A stretch of 64,000 bases of DNA from Cheiracanthium punctorium (lineage: Eukaryota > Arthropoda > Arachnida > Araneae > Cheiracanthiidae). Every line of letters begins with the position of its first letter. Within the stretch, counting starts at the first letter, position 1. The stretch is from NCBI GenBank assembly GCA_038373885.1, contig JAWZYV010011619.1, forward strand, positions 2,728,001 through 2,792,000, written 5' to 3'. A program made the translations under genes and the position numbers. Positions 31,870-43,844 of the stretch are shown here, piece after piece. A model generated the notes under the pieces. It was not told the DNA's origin. It worked only from the letters and a program-made list of their open reading frames with translations, and ran no database searches.

Positions 31870-34405
31870 TATTGAGATGAGTGTTTCATGATGTAATGCA
31901 CTTCGAGGAATTTGTCTGTTTTTAAGCTTAAGCACGCTAATAGGAAGAAAGAATGAAAGATATGGAGAGCGAAAAGTAAAATACAAATCAGAAATGAATT
32001 TCATACATTTTATTGTGAAAAAAACAAACAAAAAACTCTCTTTTGATTTTTGAATCATTTTCAGTCATTCCCCTGCAAGAAAAAATGATAAAATAAAATG
32101 AATAATGTATATTTTAGTAACAGCGATTGTTATACTTCCTTTCCCAGAGTAAATTAACTCTCTCAAAATGCTTCAGGAAGAAAACAAGAAGAAAATGGTT
32201 CTATTTTTTTATCATTTGTGTTCAAAAATTGAACTCAAAATTGCGTTTTATTATTTTTAATTTGTCATAAGTTTATTATTTTATTATTTTGAAAATGTCA
32301 TAAGGATAACTGAGTCCGTATGAATTGAGTAATATGAGTTTGTTTCCCTAATAGCATTTTTTATCACAACTCTTGTAAATATCACAACTATATTTAAAAT
32401 TATATGTCCTGTTTTGCAGTTTTGTTCATGAAACAACTCTTAGTAGTATTTTTAAGGAAAACTATCTGTGAACATTGTCGAAATTTCAGACGAAAATTTC
32501 TAAAAAGTAGAAAATTTTTTTGATACTTTAATGAAGTAAAGAAAGCATAACCGACAAATTCTTGCGACATCGCTTTAATTAAAAACAGTAAACTAATTTA
32601 AAAGGCAAATGCAATGTATAATTCTCCTTAAGTCCTCCCTCTTATAAGTCCTTATTCTTTCAATTTAATTGCTATTTTAAAATAATTTCTTAAAGATAGG
32701 GCTTTTTAATGCTTTTAAAACACAAAAGAAAATCTAATTAAAAAAAATCTATTGTGCGAAATGATATGATGTTTTGACTCTATTTTATCGTATTAAAAAG
32801 TAACGCCTTTAACTTAACAAAAAGAACACGGCTTCGATAAAATATTTAAATGCGAAGTGCCGTTTAAAGAAAATAAGTCCGGAAAACTGTCTTTTAAGAA
32901 AAATACATCGAAATTTGTTATGACGTTCCAAATGCAGTGAAAATTTCATCTTTGGTCTTAGATAAGTAGTTAATTTTAAAAAGTTATCATTTATCCCGTT
33001 TTTAGGTAGATTTTTTGAGTTACGAACTCCTTTTAATAGAAGATGTGATGTCCTTTTCTATGGAAAATCATATGTCAGGTTTTTTACAAATAATTTCGAA
33101 CAACCACGTTTAAAAGGTAATCAGTTTTGGTATATTTAAAAAACTGCACTTCCTGTAGGGCGAAGTAAAAATAAATATTGATTCAGGGTTTTACTTCTTT
33201 TATTTTAACATTTATGAAATCTCAAAATGGCACCTTAAGAAGTTTACTTATTCTGAGAGTAAAGTTATTTACATACGCATGTGTGCTGACAAAGAAAATC
33301 AAAATTTTTTAGCTTAATTTTGTGACTCGTAAATTTACACTTTTGTTTGTTACACCTTTATATACTTTTTTAAAAGTATTATGCATATGTGAATAAATCT
33401 GTTTCCTTACTATGTTTTATTTCAAATAAAATGCTATTTCCTGAAAAATTAAGTGATAAAGAATGCCCTTGCATTTTTAGTTTAAATACACAAATAAAGT
33501 TACAATTTTCCAGTTTTTGAGCTTAAATAAATTATTAATACGCATATTTTTCCAGAAAGGAAAAATAACCACCAGTATTACGTATTTTAAGTAATTGTCA
33601 GGAAGATGTGACATGTTTGAGATATCTTTTCTACAGCATACGAATATCGTTTGTTTGTTTACTTTATTGAATTATAGTTAATTTCAGAAAAGAAAGGATA
33701 AAATTGCTAGTTAGACAGTTGTAACGCAAATCCTTCAAAAGTTAACATTTTTATACATCAAGATAATGCTTTTTCTTCTTGCTTCACATTATTTTTCATT
33801 TTTAAAGAAACAAAACAATACTTCTTATCGCAATAGTATGGATATCGAAATATGCTTGCTTCCTTTGCCAGCTCATGTATTGAGATAGAATTCTGCGTAA
33901 AGTTCCCCTTTTTTTAGCAATGTAAGTTGAAATTTTGTTGAATAAAAATTTCAAGAATAAATTCAAAACAAGCTTATCAATATGTTCTATAAGAATAAAT
34001 CTGAATTTAGTAAGAATAAGTTTGAAATTTTCCCAGCTCTAGCATATTCTCAAAAATATTACATTTTGCATACATATTATGTTTTATTTGTAGATAATAA
34101 CTATAAATATATACTTTTGATATATACTTTTTGTAGATATATACTTTTGTATATATATACTATTTGTAGATATATACTTTTGAAACCTCTCTTATAATTA
34201 GTAAAATATACGCCCTTTGTGGTACAATATTCTGTCTCAGAAGTTAATATATATGTTATGTTGTATTACATAAAATTATTAAAATTTAAATATAAAATTC
34301 TGATTATCTATCATTAGGTACTTGAATTTTAAACGATGCAGACGTTTATATTTTATATGTATTAGAGTTACTAATATTAGCACTTCACATAAAAAAATAT
34401 TTATT
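31870..34405. other. No gene seen over ~2.5 kb
   Basis: Long A+T-rich stretch. Near 34105-34180 the word TTTGTAGATATATACTTTTG recurs three times (a short tandem repeat), which also generates the 71-codon frame at 33982-34197. No transposon ends were found. Confidence 0.45.
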
Positions 34406-34407
34406 AT

Positions 34408-35094
34408 ACAGGATGTCTGATCAAGACCGCCCAACCAAATTCCTCACTTGGAATGCTTAAAAAATGCTTCCAAGTACTGTACCTCCACACTACTCGACAA
34501 AAATTACAGAACAAATTAATGACGCCACATTCTATGCAAGAAAAGAAATGTCATTGGAAAAAAAAAACGAAAGTTTACATGTACATAGGTGGATGCATTA
34601 AACGTCCACCTCAAATATCGAGGCACGAATGCGCGCTGTGGTATGGCCAACTGAACAAGTCGCAGAAACGTGGTGTCCACAAAAGTACACAGCATGAGGA
34701 CGAGTAACAAACTCATTTTCTGTAGTAACGCTAGGTCTCGATAGACCAGTTCTTTCTGATTACCTTCATACACGGACTTGGATATAGCCCGATAATCCAC
34801 TAGCCGAACAGGGTCGAAATAGCCGAATAGTGTCGAAAAGCGTCGGCTTCTCAAAGAAAAATACTCGATCCCCTTTTGATGATTACCCTAGTAGCAAACG
34901 GTTATCGGTTCCTGAAATGGCGATGATCGGACAGGGAGGAAGCGCAGCGCGCGCCATGCAAGCTTCTTCATCACGTCGGGGGCTCTTATCTCGGATTTTG
35001 CTCTGGCATGTCCTCTCCCGAATAGTAGGGTTGGATCATCGGAAAGGGGAGGAAATTGGGCGTAGAGCCGTTGTAAAACCGATGCAGTTGGGGT
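34408..35094. other. Higher-G+C island with overlapping open frames, not recognised
   Basis: It begins with TATACAGGATGTCTGATCAA, which resembles a mariner-type terminus; a similar word, inverted, occurs at 62681-62700. From ~34700 to 35130 the G+C content rises and frames of 79-112 codons are open on both strands (34516-34854 -, 34830-35132 +, 34888-35127 -). None contains a recognisable motif. Their mutual overlap points to composition rather than coding. Confidence 0.35.
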
Positions 35095-35203
35095 TATATT
35101 CATCTCGGAAAAGCAAACACCTTGCAACTTAGGATGTGAAGCCTATGACCTTATAAAGTTTTAAACCGATAAAAGTTTTAAACTGAACAATCGATAAAAA
35201 TTG
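35095..35203 (+). repeat. Direct repeat, copy 1 (partner at 36350-36446)
   Basis: TATATTCATCTCGGAAAAGC...CCTTGCAACTTAGGATGTGA...CTATGACC...AATCGATAAAAATTGG is repeated with few changes at 36350-36446. The SINE, the array element and the MITE listed next lie between the two copies. Confidence 0.85.
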
Positions 35204-35239
35204 GGGTATAACCCAGGTAGATAAAATTTTTTAAAAGTA

Positions 35240-35395
35240 AAAAAATAAAATAGCAAATTCGAACTGCTTCCTCTTTTCTTTGAATTTTAATGCTGCCATC
35301 CGAACTTCATTTTTGAAGCTTCCGAGACTTGGTTTCGAACTGGAGAACTAATGTTTGGTAGCCGGGCATTCTAACCACTAGATGGGGGTCTGATT
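35240..35395 (-). mobile_element. tRNA-derived SINE (minus strand)
   Basis: Reading the minus strand from ~35390: CCCCCATCTAGTGGTTAGAA (A-box-like), CGGCTACC, then the B-box GTTCGAAACC at the usual spacing. A body follows, ending in ATTTTATTTTTTTAC-like sequence near 35240. The tRNA-like head cannot form a complete cloverleaf, so this is a SINE or tRNA pseudogene rather than a tRNA gene. Confidence 0.6.
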
Positions 35396-35544
35396 CGTTA
35401 TTGGCGAGACTAAAATTTGAAGTGCTTGTTGTTTCAAGTTCGGAATTGGAACATTTAAGTTTCCAATTAAATAAAACTAGACTTTTCCTTACACTACTCA
35501 AAATTAAAAAGATTTTGCGATTTCTATCCGTTTTAAGCATTTGG

Positions 35545-36087
35545 GACCTGTGTACGGCCGTAAAAAAAGTTTGTCTGTCTGTCTTTTCTTATTTGCACAT
35601 CACGTAAAACTGACTGAAGCGAATGAAATAAAATTTGTTGACATAATATGTGGTCACTTAACTTAAAGTATAGGCTTCGGATTTTTAAAAATATTCATTA
35701 TAATGAATATTTTAAAAATCTCAAATATTTTAAAAATCTCTCTATAGATTTTGAGATTTTTCGAAGATTGTTTCAAACTGCGTAAATTTTTGTTCGAACA
35801 TCACGTAAAAGTGACTAAAGCGAAAGGAATGAAATTTACTGACATGATAGGCAATCACACACCTTAAGCTATAATCGTCGGATTAAAAAAAATTAGATTT
35901 TGAGATTTTTCTGAAAATCGTTTCAAACTGCCTAAATTTTTGTCGGCGCATCACATACGACTTAAGTGAATAAAGCAAAATTTAGTGACACGAAAGGTGG
36001 TCGTACAATTTAAACTATGCCCCTAAAGTTTCTTAAAATTTGGATTAGATTTTGAGATTTTGCGAAAACTGTTCAAACTGCTTAAAT
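35545..36087 (-). repeat. Array-bearing dispersed element (family C), ~3 units, minus strand
   Basis: On the minus strand it matches 38030-39250: units with CATCACGTAAAA (inverted TTTTACGTGATG), GATTTTGAGATTTT and CGTTTCAAACTG near 35750, 35905 and 36050, plus the GACAGACAGACAAAC-type tract near 35568. A near-perfect palindrome (35680-35720, centred on ATTCATTATAATGAAT) interrupts one unit. The array is cut by the MITE at 36088. Confidence 0.75.
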
Positions 36088-36349
36088 CCCAGCTAGAAAG
36101 TGTTTGCACTTCTTGTGCAAAGAATTTGCATATAAAGTGAATATTTTGAATACTTTGAAAAGTATACACTTTTTGTGCACAATTTTTGACAATATAGAAT
36201 ATTCACCTTTTAGTATGCATAAAAACTGTATATAATTTGCACAAAAAGTGTATGCTTTCAAAATATTAAAAAATATCCACTTTTTATGCATAAATTGTAC
36301 ACAATCTATACTTTTTTTTGCAAAAAAAGTGAAGACAGTTCTAGCTGGG
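36088..36349. mobile_element. MITE with CCCAGCTAGAA termini
   Basis: The 262-bp element starts CCCAGCTAGAA and ends TTCTAGCTGGG (11-bp perfect inverted repeats). The body is built from alternating inverted words GTGCACAAAAAGTGTA/TACACTTTTTGTGCAC and TATGCAAA/TTTGCATA, so most of it can self-pair. No coding capacity. Target duplication not evident. The 69-codon minus frame (36082-36291) is its translation. Confidence 0.75.
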
Positions 36350-36446
36350 TATATTCATCTCGGAAGAGTAAACGCCTTGCAACTTAGGATGTGAAGACTA
36401 TGACCTTTGGTGAAACTTTTAAACTGAGCAATCGATAAAAATTGGC
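36350..36446 (+). repeat. Direct repeat, copy 2 (partner at 35095-35203)
   Basis: Starts exactly where the MITE ends. ~90% similar to 35095-35203 with a short deletion after CTATGACC. Confidence 0.85.
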
Positions 36447-36449
36447 ACA

Positions 36450-37368
36450 TATATCGTTGATTTGCATATTAGCTTGTTTATTTCTTTTATTGTATCAATT
36501 AATTCATGTACTTTCATATGCATATATAATTTTATAACTAAATATACTTTTCTTCAAGACTGTTCTAGGGAAGAATGCAAGTTTTTGAATGAAATGTCAT
36601 TAAAAATTTACACAAAGGAAAATTTCTTATATATATATATTAATTTCGCACTTTTTCAGGAAACTTCCAGAATTTTTAGTCGCTGACAAATTTTGTTTTA
36701 AAAATATTCCTTGTCTCCCCTCTTTGACAGAGATTGACTAAGGCAAGGTGCCCTTTTAGCTAGCACAAGATAGATACATACAGGAGAACACGACAAAGCT
36801 AAGAGCAGGAAGAGGACAACATGATTCAGCATTTTGTCGCCTGTCTTGTCTTCCCCCGTAATAGCTTAGCCAATCAGCAACCTTAAAACAAACATATGGT
36901 GTGCATATGATGCTCTTTGCACATTAATGAAGGAACGGAGATATCGAGCCGTTCAGCTACTTGGTAGAAAGACCGATATAAACCTGTTTGCTCGCTTTAC
37001 CCTTCGCAATCTTGAAAGCACCTATCAGATCTCAGTGTAAAGATTCGATCATCGGGAAAGGATGAACATACGAAAAATTAAGGATGATCAGTAATGATCA
37101 GGCGATGCACCGATCACCGCCGATGCACCGATCATAGGCCTGGTAAAGCCAGAGCAAAGATTGCTGCTAGGGTAGCTACATAAGTGTCCTCTAGCAACGG
37201 ATCATGATGCAATGTAGTACTAAAGAAGGCGTGTGCACAACATAGACACAATGATTACGACTCACTGCGCTATCTGGCAGATTTCGTTTAGCTCTTTTAG
37301 AATACATCGATGCACCTACAGTACAATACGTAGGATAATCATCCTACATCCAAATCTGTGCTTTTATG
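36450..37368. other. No gene seen; moderately G+C-rich, possibly decayed element
   Basis: From 36720 the composition rises in G+C. GATCATCGG/GCGATGCACCGATCA words repeat near 37050-37135 (GATGCACCGATCA occurs twice). No coding signal was recognised until the relic at 37369. Confidence 0.35.
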
Positions 37369-37441
37369 GAAAGGAATTCAAAGGTGTGAGATCAGATGAT
37401 CAGGGCGGCCATAAAACCGGATCGCCGCGTCCATGCGGGCA
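37369..37441 (-). pseudogene. Relic of mariner-type transposase around the third catalytic residue
   Basis: On the minus strand one frame reads HGRGDPVLWPP, a stop, then SSDLTPLNSF. This is recognisable as the GRGGPVxWPPRSPDLTPLDFF core of mariner-like transposases. The third catalytic Asp is changed to Asn and there is a stop codon. About 24 codons survive and the neighbourhood on both sides is not recognisable. It is similar in type to the copy at 14951-15479. Confidence 0.55.
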
Positions 37442-37765
37442 GTGTTAAATTTTCGATAGTTTTCTCTCTGTATGATGTGAAACTTTCCTTTTGCACTTCT
37501 CTTGAAAGCTATGAGACGCAGCAATACAATTCTTTGTGTATTTTTTTATGAATTGTAAGGGAGGAACCTGGCTGTTCGAATTTTGGACGGTCTTCGGATA
37601 CGCCTTCTTGTGGGACTTTGCCATTCCCAAAGATGCAGTAAAACTGTGCACCTGTTTTCCCCGCTCAGGATAAACTAAGAATTTCGCTGTAGACGGAGCG
37701 GCGTAGACTCTGTAGACGACAACTATATGGATTGGCAGACGTGTCATTATTCTTGACGTATTACA
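37442..37765. other. No recognised gene; 107-codon minus frame
   Basis: The minus-strand frame 37445-37768 has an even composition with several basic residues but no motif I know. It lies immediately upstream of the mariner relic on the same strand, so it might be decayed transposon sequence. Confidence 0.25.
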
Positions 37766-37768
37766 CAC

Positions 37769-37779
37769 TCACACACACA

Positions 37780-37849
<70 letters not shown>

Positions 37850-37861
37850 GATAGATAGATA
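37769..37861. repeat. Compound microsatellite (AC)n(AT)n(GATA)n
   Basis: About 60 bp of AC, 20 bp of AT and a few GATA units. It directly precedes the family C element. A similar (GATA)(TA) tract follows that element at 39355-39403. Confidence 0.95.
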
Positions 37862-37874
37862 TATTTATATATAT

Positions 37875-39355
37875 ACTAGCTGAAGTACCCGTCCTTGACG
37901 GGTTAGTGAATGCAAATTTCCAAAAAGCAAGAACTTTCGTCAGCATTGTAGGAGTACACAGAATGGATGGAGTATGCTGCCAAAGTAAAGAAAGCGAAGT
38001 TATAATTTTTATGTATTGTTAAAATATTACAGGTTAAGAGAGTCACTAAGTAATATCATTTCATTCGCTTTAGTCGTAATTATGTGATGCGCGAACGAAT
38101 ATTTACGAATATAGAAATAATTTTCGCAAAATCTCAAAATCTAATCAACATCTTTGAAAAATTGGAAGCCTAGAATTTAAGTTGAGTGACAACCTATCAT
38201 GTCTCCCAATTTCGTTTCATTCCCTGCAGTCTTTATTTCGTGATGCTGGAACAAAATTTCAGCATTTTAAAACGATTTTCGCAAAATCTCCAAATGTAAT
38301 CAAAATATTTTAAAAATTCAAGGCCTATAAATTAAGATTAGCAACTACCTATCATATCACTCAATTTCGTATCATTCGTATCAGTTGTTATTACGTGATG
38401 TTTGAAGAAATATAAACGCATTTTGAGAGAATTTTTACAAAATCTCAAAATCTAATGAAAATGTTTAAAAAATTGGATACCTATAGTTTATGTTGAGCAA
38501 CCATCTATCATGTGACCAAATTTCATATCATTCACTTTAGTCGTTATTATGTAATGCGGGAACAAAGATTCACTCAGTTTTAAACGATTTTCGCAAAATC
38601 TCGAAATCGGATCGATTTTTTAAAATTAGATGCTTATAGTTTAAGGTAAGTGACCACCTATCATTTCACCAAATATCATTTTTTCACCTTTGCAGTTATT
38701 ACGTGATGTGCGAACACAAATTTACGCAGTTTGAAACGATTTTCGCAAAATCTGAAAATCTAATGAATATTTTTAAAAATTCGACGCCTATGTTTTAAGT
38801 TGAGTGACCACCTATCATGATACCCAATTTCATATCATTCGCTTCAGTCGTTTTTACGTGATGCTCGAACACAAATTTACGCAGTTTAACAGGATTTCGC
38901 AAAATCTCAAAATCCAATCAAGATTTTTTAAAAATTCGACGCCTATGTTTTAAGTTGAGTGACCACCTATCATGACACCCAATTTCATATCATTTGCTTC
39001 AGTCGTTTTTACGTGATGCTTGAACACAAATTTACGCAGTTTGAAACGATTTTCGCAAAATCTGAAAATCTAATCAAGATTTTTTTTAAATTCGACGCCT
39101 ATGTTTTAAGTTGAGTGACCACCTATCATGACACCCAATTTCATATCATTCGCTTCAGCCGTTTTTACGTGATGCTTAAACAGAAAAAGCGTCACGGACA
39201 GAATGACAGAATGACAGAACGACAGAACGACAGAACGACAGACAGACAAACTTTTTTTTGAGGGTCGCATCGGATTCCCGGGTGCTGGAAACGGATAGAA
39301 ATCGCAAAATTTTTGAATTCCAAGAAATGTACAGACAAAAGTCTAATTTTATTTA
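37875..39355 (+). mobile_element. Array-bearing dispersed element (family C), 7 units, most complete copy
   Basis: It starts ACTAGCTGAAGTACCC with a small hairpin (ACCCGTC/GACGGGT, 37887-37903). It contains seven ~155-bp units (landmark TTTTCGCAAAATCT at about 38121, 38276, 38433, 38588, 38740, 38894 and 39050). Then comes a GACAGAAC-type minisatellite (39196-39248), and the end is GTACAGACAAAAGTCTAATT, where AGAC/GTCT can pair. It is flanked by TA/GATA microsatellites on both sides. No protein is encoded. Other copies at 17290 and 35545 have about three units, so unit number varies per insertion. A Helitron-like or other replicative origin is possible but unproven. Confidence 0.75.
39196..39248 (+). 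repeat. GACAGAAC/GACAGAAT minisatellite
   Basis: Five to six 8-bp units (GACAGAATGACAGAACGACA...), ending in GACAGACAGACAAAC. The inverted equivalent is at ~35568 in the minus-strand copy. Confidence 0.9.
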
Positions 39356-39535
39356 TATAGATAGATATATATATATATATATATAGATAGATAGATAGTA
39401 GATATATTTGAGTTTTATTGTATCAAAATAATACTTTTACAATTAATATTTTTTTGTCGCTTTATTTAGACTGAAATAAAAACATATGCGATGGAAAATT
39501 CTGACAGCGGTTTTAAATTAAGAATGCAAAAATAG

Positions 39536-39712
39536 GATATCTGAAATATGATGGTCCAGGATTCTGGTCTATCGCGCGGCTGCATATCTAACGGTCTGGA
39601 GTTTTGGGAGGTTTTCTCCAGCTATAAAGGGAAGACGCATTAGAATCCTTTACGCAGTCCCAAGACTCTTAGGCAGATAGCCCTCGTGTCGCATTTCTTT
39701 AACCACAAATCA
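39536..39712 (+). mobile_element. SINE family 2, copy
   Basis: GGTCCAGGATTCTGGTC (the B-box region) is followed by GACGCATTAGAATCC and CAGATAGCCCTCGTGTCGC, shared with 7739-7900 and 1604-1850. The tRNA head is truncated. Confidence 0.5.
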
Positions 39713-39714
39713 CC

Positions 39715-41414
39715 TCTTAAGCATTAAGCAAAAGGAAAGGGTTATTCCACGCAAAAATATCATTACATTAAGAAATAAAGTTCTCTATATTCTTCAAAAA
39801 TCTGACTCAGCAAGAGGGTATTACAAAAATTGTTTAATCACATTAGTGTTTGTGTATTTTATGGAAGTGAATGTTTCCATAAGGCTCTTTATAGCATTCA
39901 GGATAAAAAGAAGTGTAGCAACTATGTAGATTTCTATTTTCAATGTTTTTTAGATGGTCTTTTATTCTTAAATGTAGAGTTTCCAACAAGTAAAAAACGC
40001 CGCATTAAAAAGTTTCAACGTGACATTACTTGAGCAGTTTTTCGCAGAATAAATTAAACTAAATTAACCATTTTGTATCATGTTATTCTCTCTGAATTAT
40101 GTTGCGGCCATTTCATGCATTATTTAATCATACATACCATTTAAGTTTTTTAATTTGCCGCTTTTCCTTTTAGGCACAAGCAAATTTCTTGTCATCATAA
40201 AAAATTCGGCGTAACGAGATTTTATTTCAATTGGAATATCCTCGGGTAAAAAGTAAGCAGCTATATATGAAAATAAAATAAGTAAATGATTTCAGATAAC
40301 CAACGATATCCAGATGTATTTTAAATAATCTAATATATCTCTTTATTTAATGAAGTTTATAACGTGCTTATTAAGTTAAATATTGCTGTTAATTACATAT
40401 GCAAAATAAATGTTTTAAAAGTAGTTTTAAAATAAAATATTTAAAATTTCCAGAGAATTAATTGATGCGGAAAACATTGAATGTATCTAATACAGTATAA
40501 AATTAGGAATAAGACAAATTTTAAGAATGAATTTATGTCAATTATTGTCAATTTTGTCAATTTATGTCAATTATTGTCAATTATGTCACTTTATGTCAAT
40601 TATGTATACAGTCTAACAGCTTAAAGAATAAATACTGTAGTTCTGATGATTTTTGATAAGTGCACTTTTCTCTCACATTTCAATAAGAGTATTATTTCTT
40701 TTTGTTATATTTCACGATAAAGAAGAACTACACTCATGTACTTAAATTAGAGATATTTGAGAATCTGAGGCAAAGAGTGCGTTAGAGAAAGCATTATTGA
40801 CGGAATATAAGCTAAGAATCGTTGAAGAAAGCCATATGATCGCGCTGAAAATGTGCAATGTAGAGCAATTGGTGTACAAAAGAAAGGTTTGCCTTCAAAA
40901 AGTTTAATTTTTAACTGGTGTGTGATCCCAAGTAAGCCATAAAGAATATCTATAACTCGAATAACAAACATGAAAGATTATGCAGCCGGATTATCGGTCG
41001 TTTGAAATGCGGTCGTAATCAGACTGAATCATTCCAAGCATGTATTTATATATAAGTATAGGTATCATGTATGGTGCCAAAACGCTCAAAAAGGTTCAGA
41101 CAGCACACATAACTGGAAAATGGATGACTGCAGATAACAGTAGTGCTAGAAATAAAATATGAATTTACAGTGTTAAGAGGATGAAGTGGACAAGATGAGA
41201 GTATTAAGTGCAGTTTTATCTGAATCTTTCTTTTATCTTTTTTCTTAATACTATAATACCAATCCTTAAATTTAATGCTAGTGCCCTTTCTACTGAAGTT
41301 GCGAGAGAAAGAACAGGCCGACACTCCAGAAAAGTTATCCATGGGATACATTGTTGCAAGGCTGGCATTTGCCAGAAAGTCTAAAAAGAAATAGGCATAG
41401 TACAGCCACAAATC
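39715..41414. other. No gene seen; TGTCAATT minisatellite
   Basis: A minisatellite of TGTCAATTA/TGTCAATTT words occupies ~40534-40605. The open frames 39830-40033 (+), 40747-40971 (-) and 41046-41429 (-, 127 codons) show no domain. The last is long for this composition but starts inside the adjacent foldback element. Confidence 0.35.
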
Positions 41415-41416
41415 TA

Positions 41417-42009
41417 CCGGGTGATCCAAAAGTCAGGACAAACTTTAAAAATTCATTAAAAAAGAGCAAATAATGATAGAAAATTGCGGTTTGTACAAAT
41501 AGGCTTAGGGTATGATGGGATTTTTTTTTAATGACAAGAAAGTTTGTAGTTCCAAATGTTACCGGTAGGTGGCGCTGACATGCACAATGGGAACCAAATT
41601 TCCAATTTAAAAAAAAATCCGAAATCTCTGTGATGCTTTCTATGCAAACTGCAATTTTAAATCATGATTTGTTCCTTTTTAATGAATTTTTGAACTTTTC
41701 ACTAGCTTTTGATGCATCCTGGGTGCACCAAAGCTTAAAAATTCATTAAAAAAGAAGAAATCATGATAAAAAAAATGCAGTTTGCGTAGAAAGCATTACA
41801 GAGATTTCGGATTTTTTTAAATTGGAAATTTGGTTCCCACTGTGCATGTCAGCGCCACCTACCGGTAATATTTTGAACTACAAACTTTCTTGTCATTAAA
41901 AAATATCCCATCATACCCTAAACCTATTTGTGCAAACCGCAATTTTCTATCATTATTTGCTCTTTTTTAATGAATTTTTAAAGTTTGTCCTGACTTTTGG
42001 ATCACCCAG
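41417..42009. mobile_element. Foldback element with nested inverted repeats
   Basis: A 593-bp near-palindrome flanked by TA (41415-41416 and 42010-42011). The ends are CCGGGTGATCCAAAAGTCAG and its inverted match CTGACTTTTGGATCACCCAG. The arms (~280 bp each) pair along nearly their whole length around a ~30-bp centre (GATGCATCCTGGGTGCACC). Each arm is itself imperfectly palindromic: the word ATTCATTAAAAAAG...AAATCATGAT / ATCATGATTTG...AATGAATTTTT occurs four times in alternating orientation. No coding capacity. The TA target suggests mobilisation by a Tc1/mariner enzyme. Confidence 0.9.
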
Positions 42010-42011
42010 TA

Positions 42012-43843
42012 TGTCTACAGACATTGATAAAATGCAGTTTAGATGTGTACAGATTTGTCATATTCGTCCCCCTCACAACTAGGTGACCGCAGTACTGAAT
42101 AGAGTAGTGCAGAGAACAAGGTACATATAAATAACAACTATACAGCCTGTAACTCATTTGCTGACCATCCAGTTTCTTTCTCTACGTTGCATGCTCATGT
42201 TGAGAGCACTGGAGGCTCGTTACAACCAAATTAACACCACCATTCTGGTAAATCGCTTAAACTAATCAATGTGTCAAACAAATATAAAAATTATTGCATT
42301 AAAGAAAGCGAATCACTTCGCACAAGCTTATTTCTAAGTTATTTTGTTAAACGTGTGTCAGTTCTATTACATTTTTTTAAATTTTAGAAGCTTTTTTTTT
42401 ACAATTTTTCAAATGTCATGGGGATATATGTTTTAAGCAGAGTAGAACGCATAGAAAAATGAAAAAAAAAATTAGAAAGGCAACGAATTTTTAAAAAGAC
42501 ATATGTACAAAAGGTGTGTTATTTTAATTAAATTTCTCTCAGGGGCTGTGATATATTTCTTTGTTTGTTTAACTCCAGTTTACACTGGAATGCTCAAACA
42601 TTTAATTAAACAAACCCAAATTTTTGTGAAATAAATTTCGACTTAGCTTGCATGGAATTAAGAGCATCACAAGAAAATTTGAGTAAAAATATATTTTAGG
42701 TAATTAAAACTGATTTGTACATTTAAATTTTATATCACGTTTAACATTATTGAAATTGAAAACAAGTTTACTCCCTCCTTGGAACTGAAACAGCAAATTC
42801 TTAGTATTTGATTGCATTCATGTTTAATTAGTATTCATTAAAATTCAGCAAAAACATTTGTACGTATTTATTAAATCTGAAGTTTAGTTTTACAAAAATA
42901 CATTTTATAAAATAAAACTATATTTTTCATTAACAAAAATAAGACGTGACGCTTGATGATAAGACTTCTCTTTACATAAAAGTTGTTTAATTTAGAAATT
43001 TTCTAAATTATTATAATACATGTAATTATTGAGCCAGAAAAATGATATATTTTTTGCTCTTTTCTTTGGCACCTAAAATGTTAGCAAGACCTACGTAATT
43101 AAATTCACATTTAGTTGGTGCCCTTAAAAACATGATAAAAGTATTTTTACGAATAAAATATGTAAACCTGCATTTTATTTTTAACGCATTCTAAATTATT
43201 TTTATTTATCCAAACAGCATCAACAATGTGAGGCGCAAAGAGATTTTCATGATATCTTTAGAGTACTTTGAAAATATCTAAATGTTTCGAAGTTATTTTC
43301 GTGCATGCGAAATAATCTGTCATCATTGTTCGCTTATAAGGAAAATTTTGAAAGAATTTCCGCTTCAATGAATATTTGTAGGGATCGAACGCAGAACGAC
43401 ATTGAGTTCTAATTATCGAAGAAGAAAGTTTTTATTCCTATACTTAGAGCTCAATGTTTTCAACAAATATATTTTTAAATTTTATTCCTTAAACACATAT
43501 TTACATATTCAAATTTTGCTTAATTAAAATTTTTTCAACACGAACCATCATGCATTACTGGCTCATTCGAATTTTTGCGAGATTTGTTTATTTCAGATTT
43601 AAATATTTACCATTCTGTGATGTATTTTATTTATATGCAGAAAAATTTCGTTTCACAAATATTATATAAATGCATCAATATTTAGCTACATTATTAGATA
43701 GCTGCATAAAATAATGAGGAAAATGATAAAATTTGATATAAGGTTCGAAAACGCCTTTTTATTTAAACTACAAGAGATAATATTTTTAAGTTTATCGAAA
43801 AAATTTTATTGAACGAAATATTTTGAAGGGTTTTGAACTTTAC
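42012..43843. other. No gene seen over ~1.8 kb
   Basis: A+T-rich with no open frame above 60 codons on the plus strand and no recognised termini. Confidence 0.5.
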
Positions 43844-43844
43844 T

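Noticed and set aside
34516..35132. Cluster of 79-112-codon frames on both strands
   Set aside because: Mutually overlapping antisense frames in a local G+C rise, with no motif, start context or splice evidence.
37761..37946. 61-codon minus-strand frame
   Set aside because: It is the translation of the AC/AT/GATA microsatellite (Val-Cys and Ile-Tyr repeats).
38030..39180. CRISPR-like regular repeats
   Set aside because: The seven ~155-bp units are contiguous and diverged, without spacers, in a eukaryotic repeat. Not a CRISPR array.
41046..41429. 127-codon minus-strand frame
   Set aside because: It starts inside the foldback element and contains no identifiable domain. A conserved homologue would change this view, but none is evident by eye.
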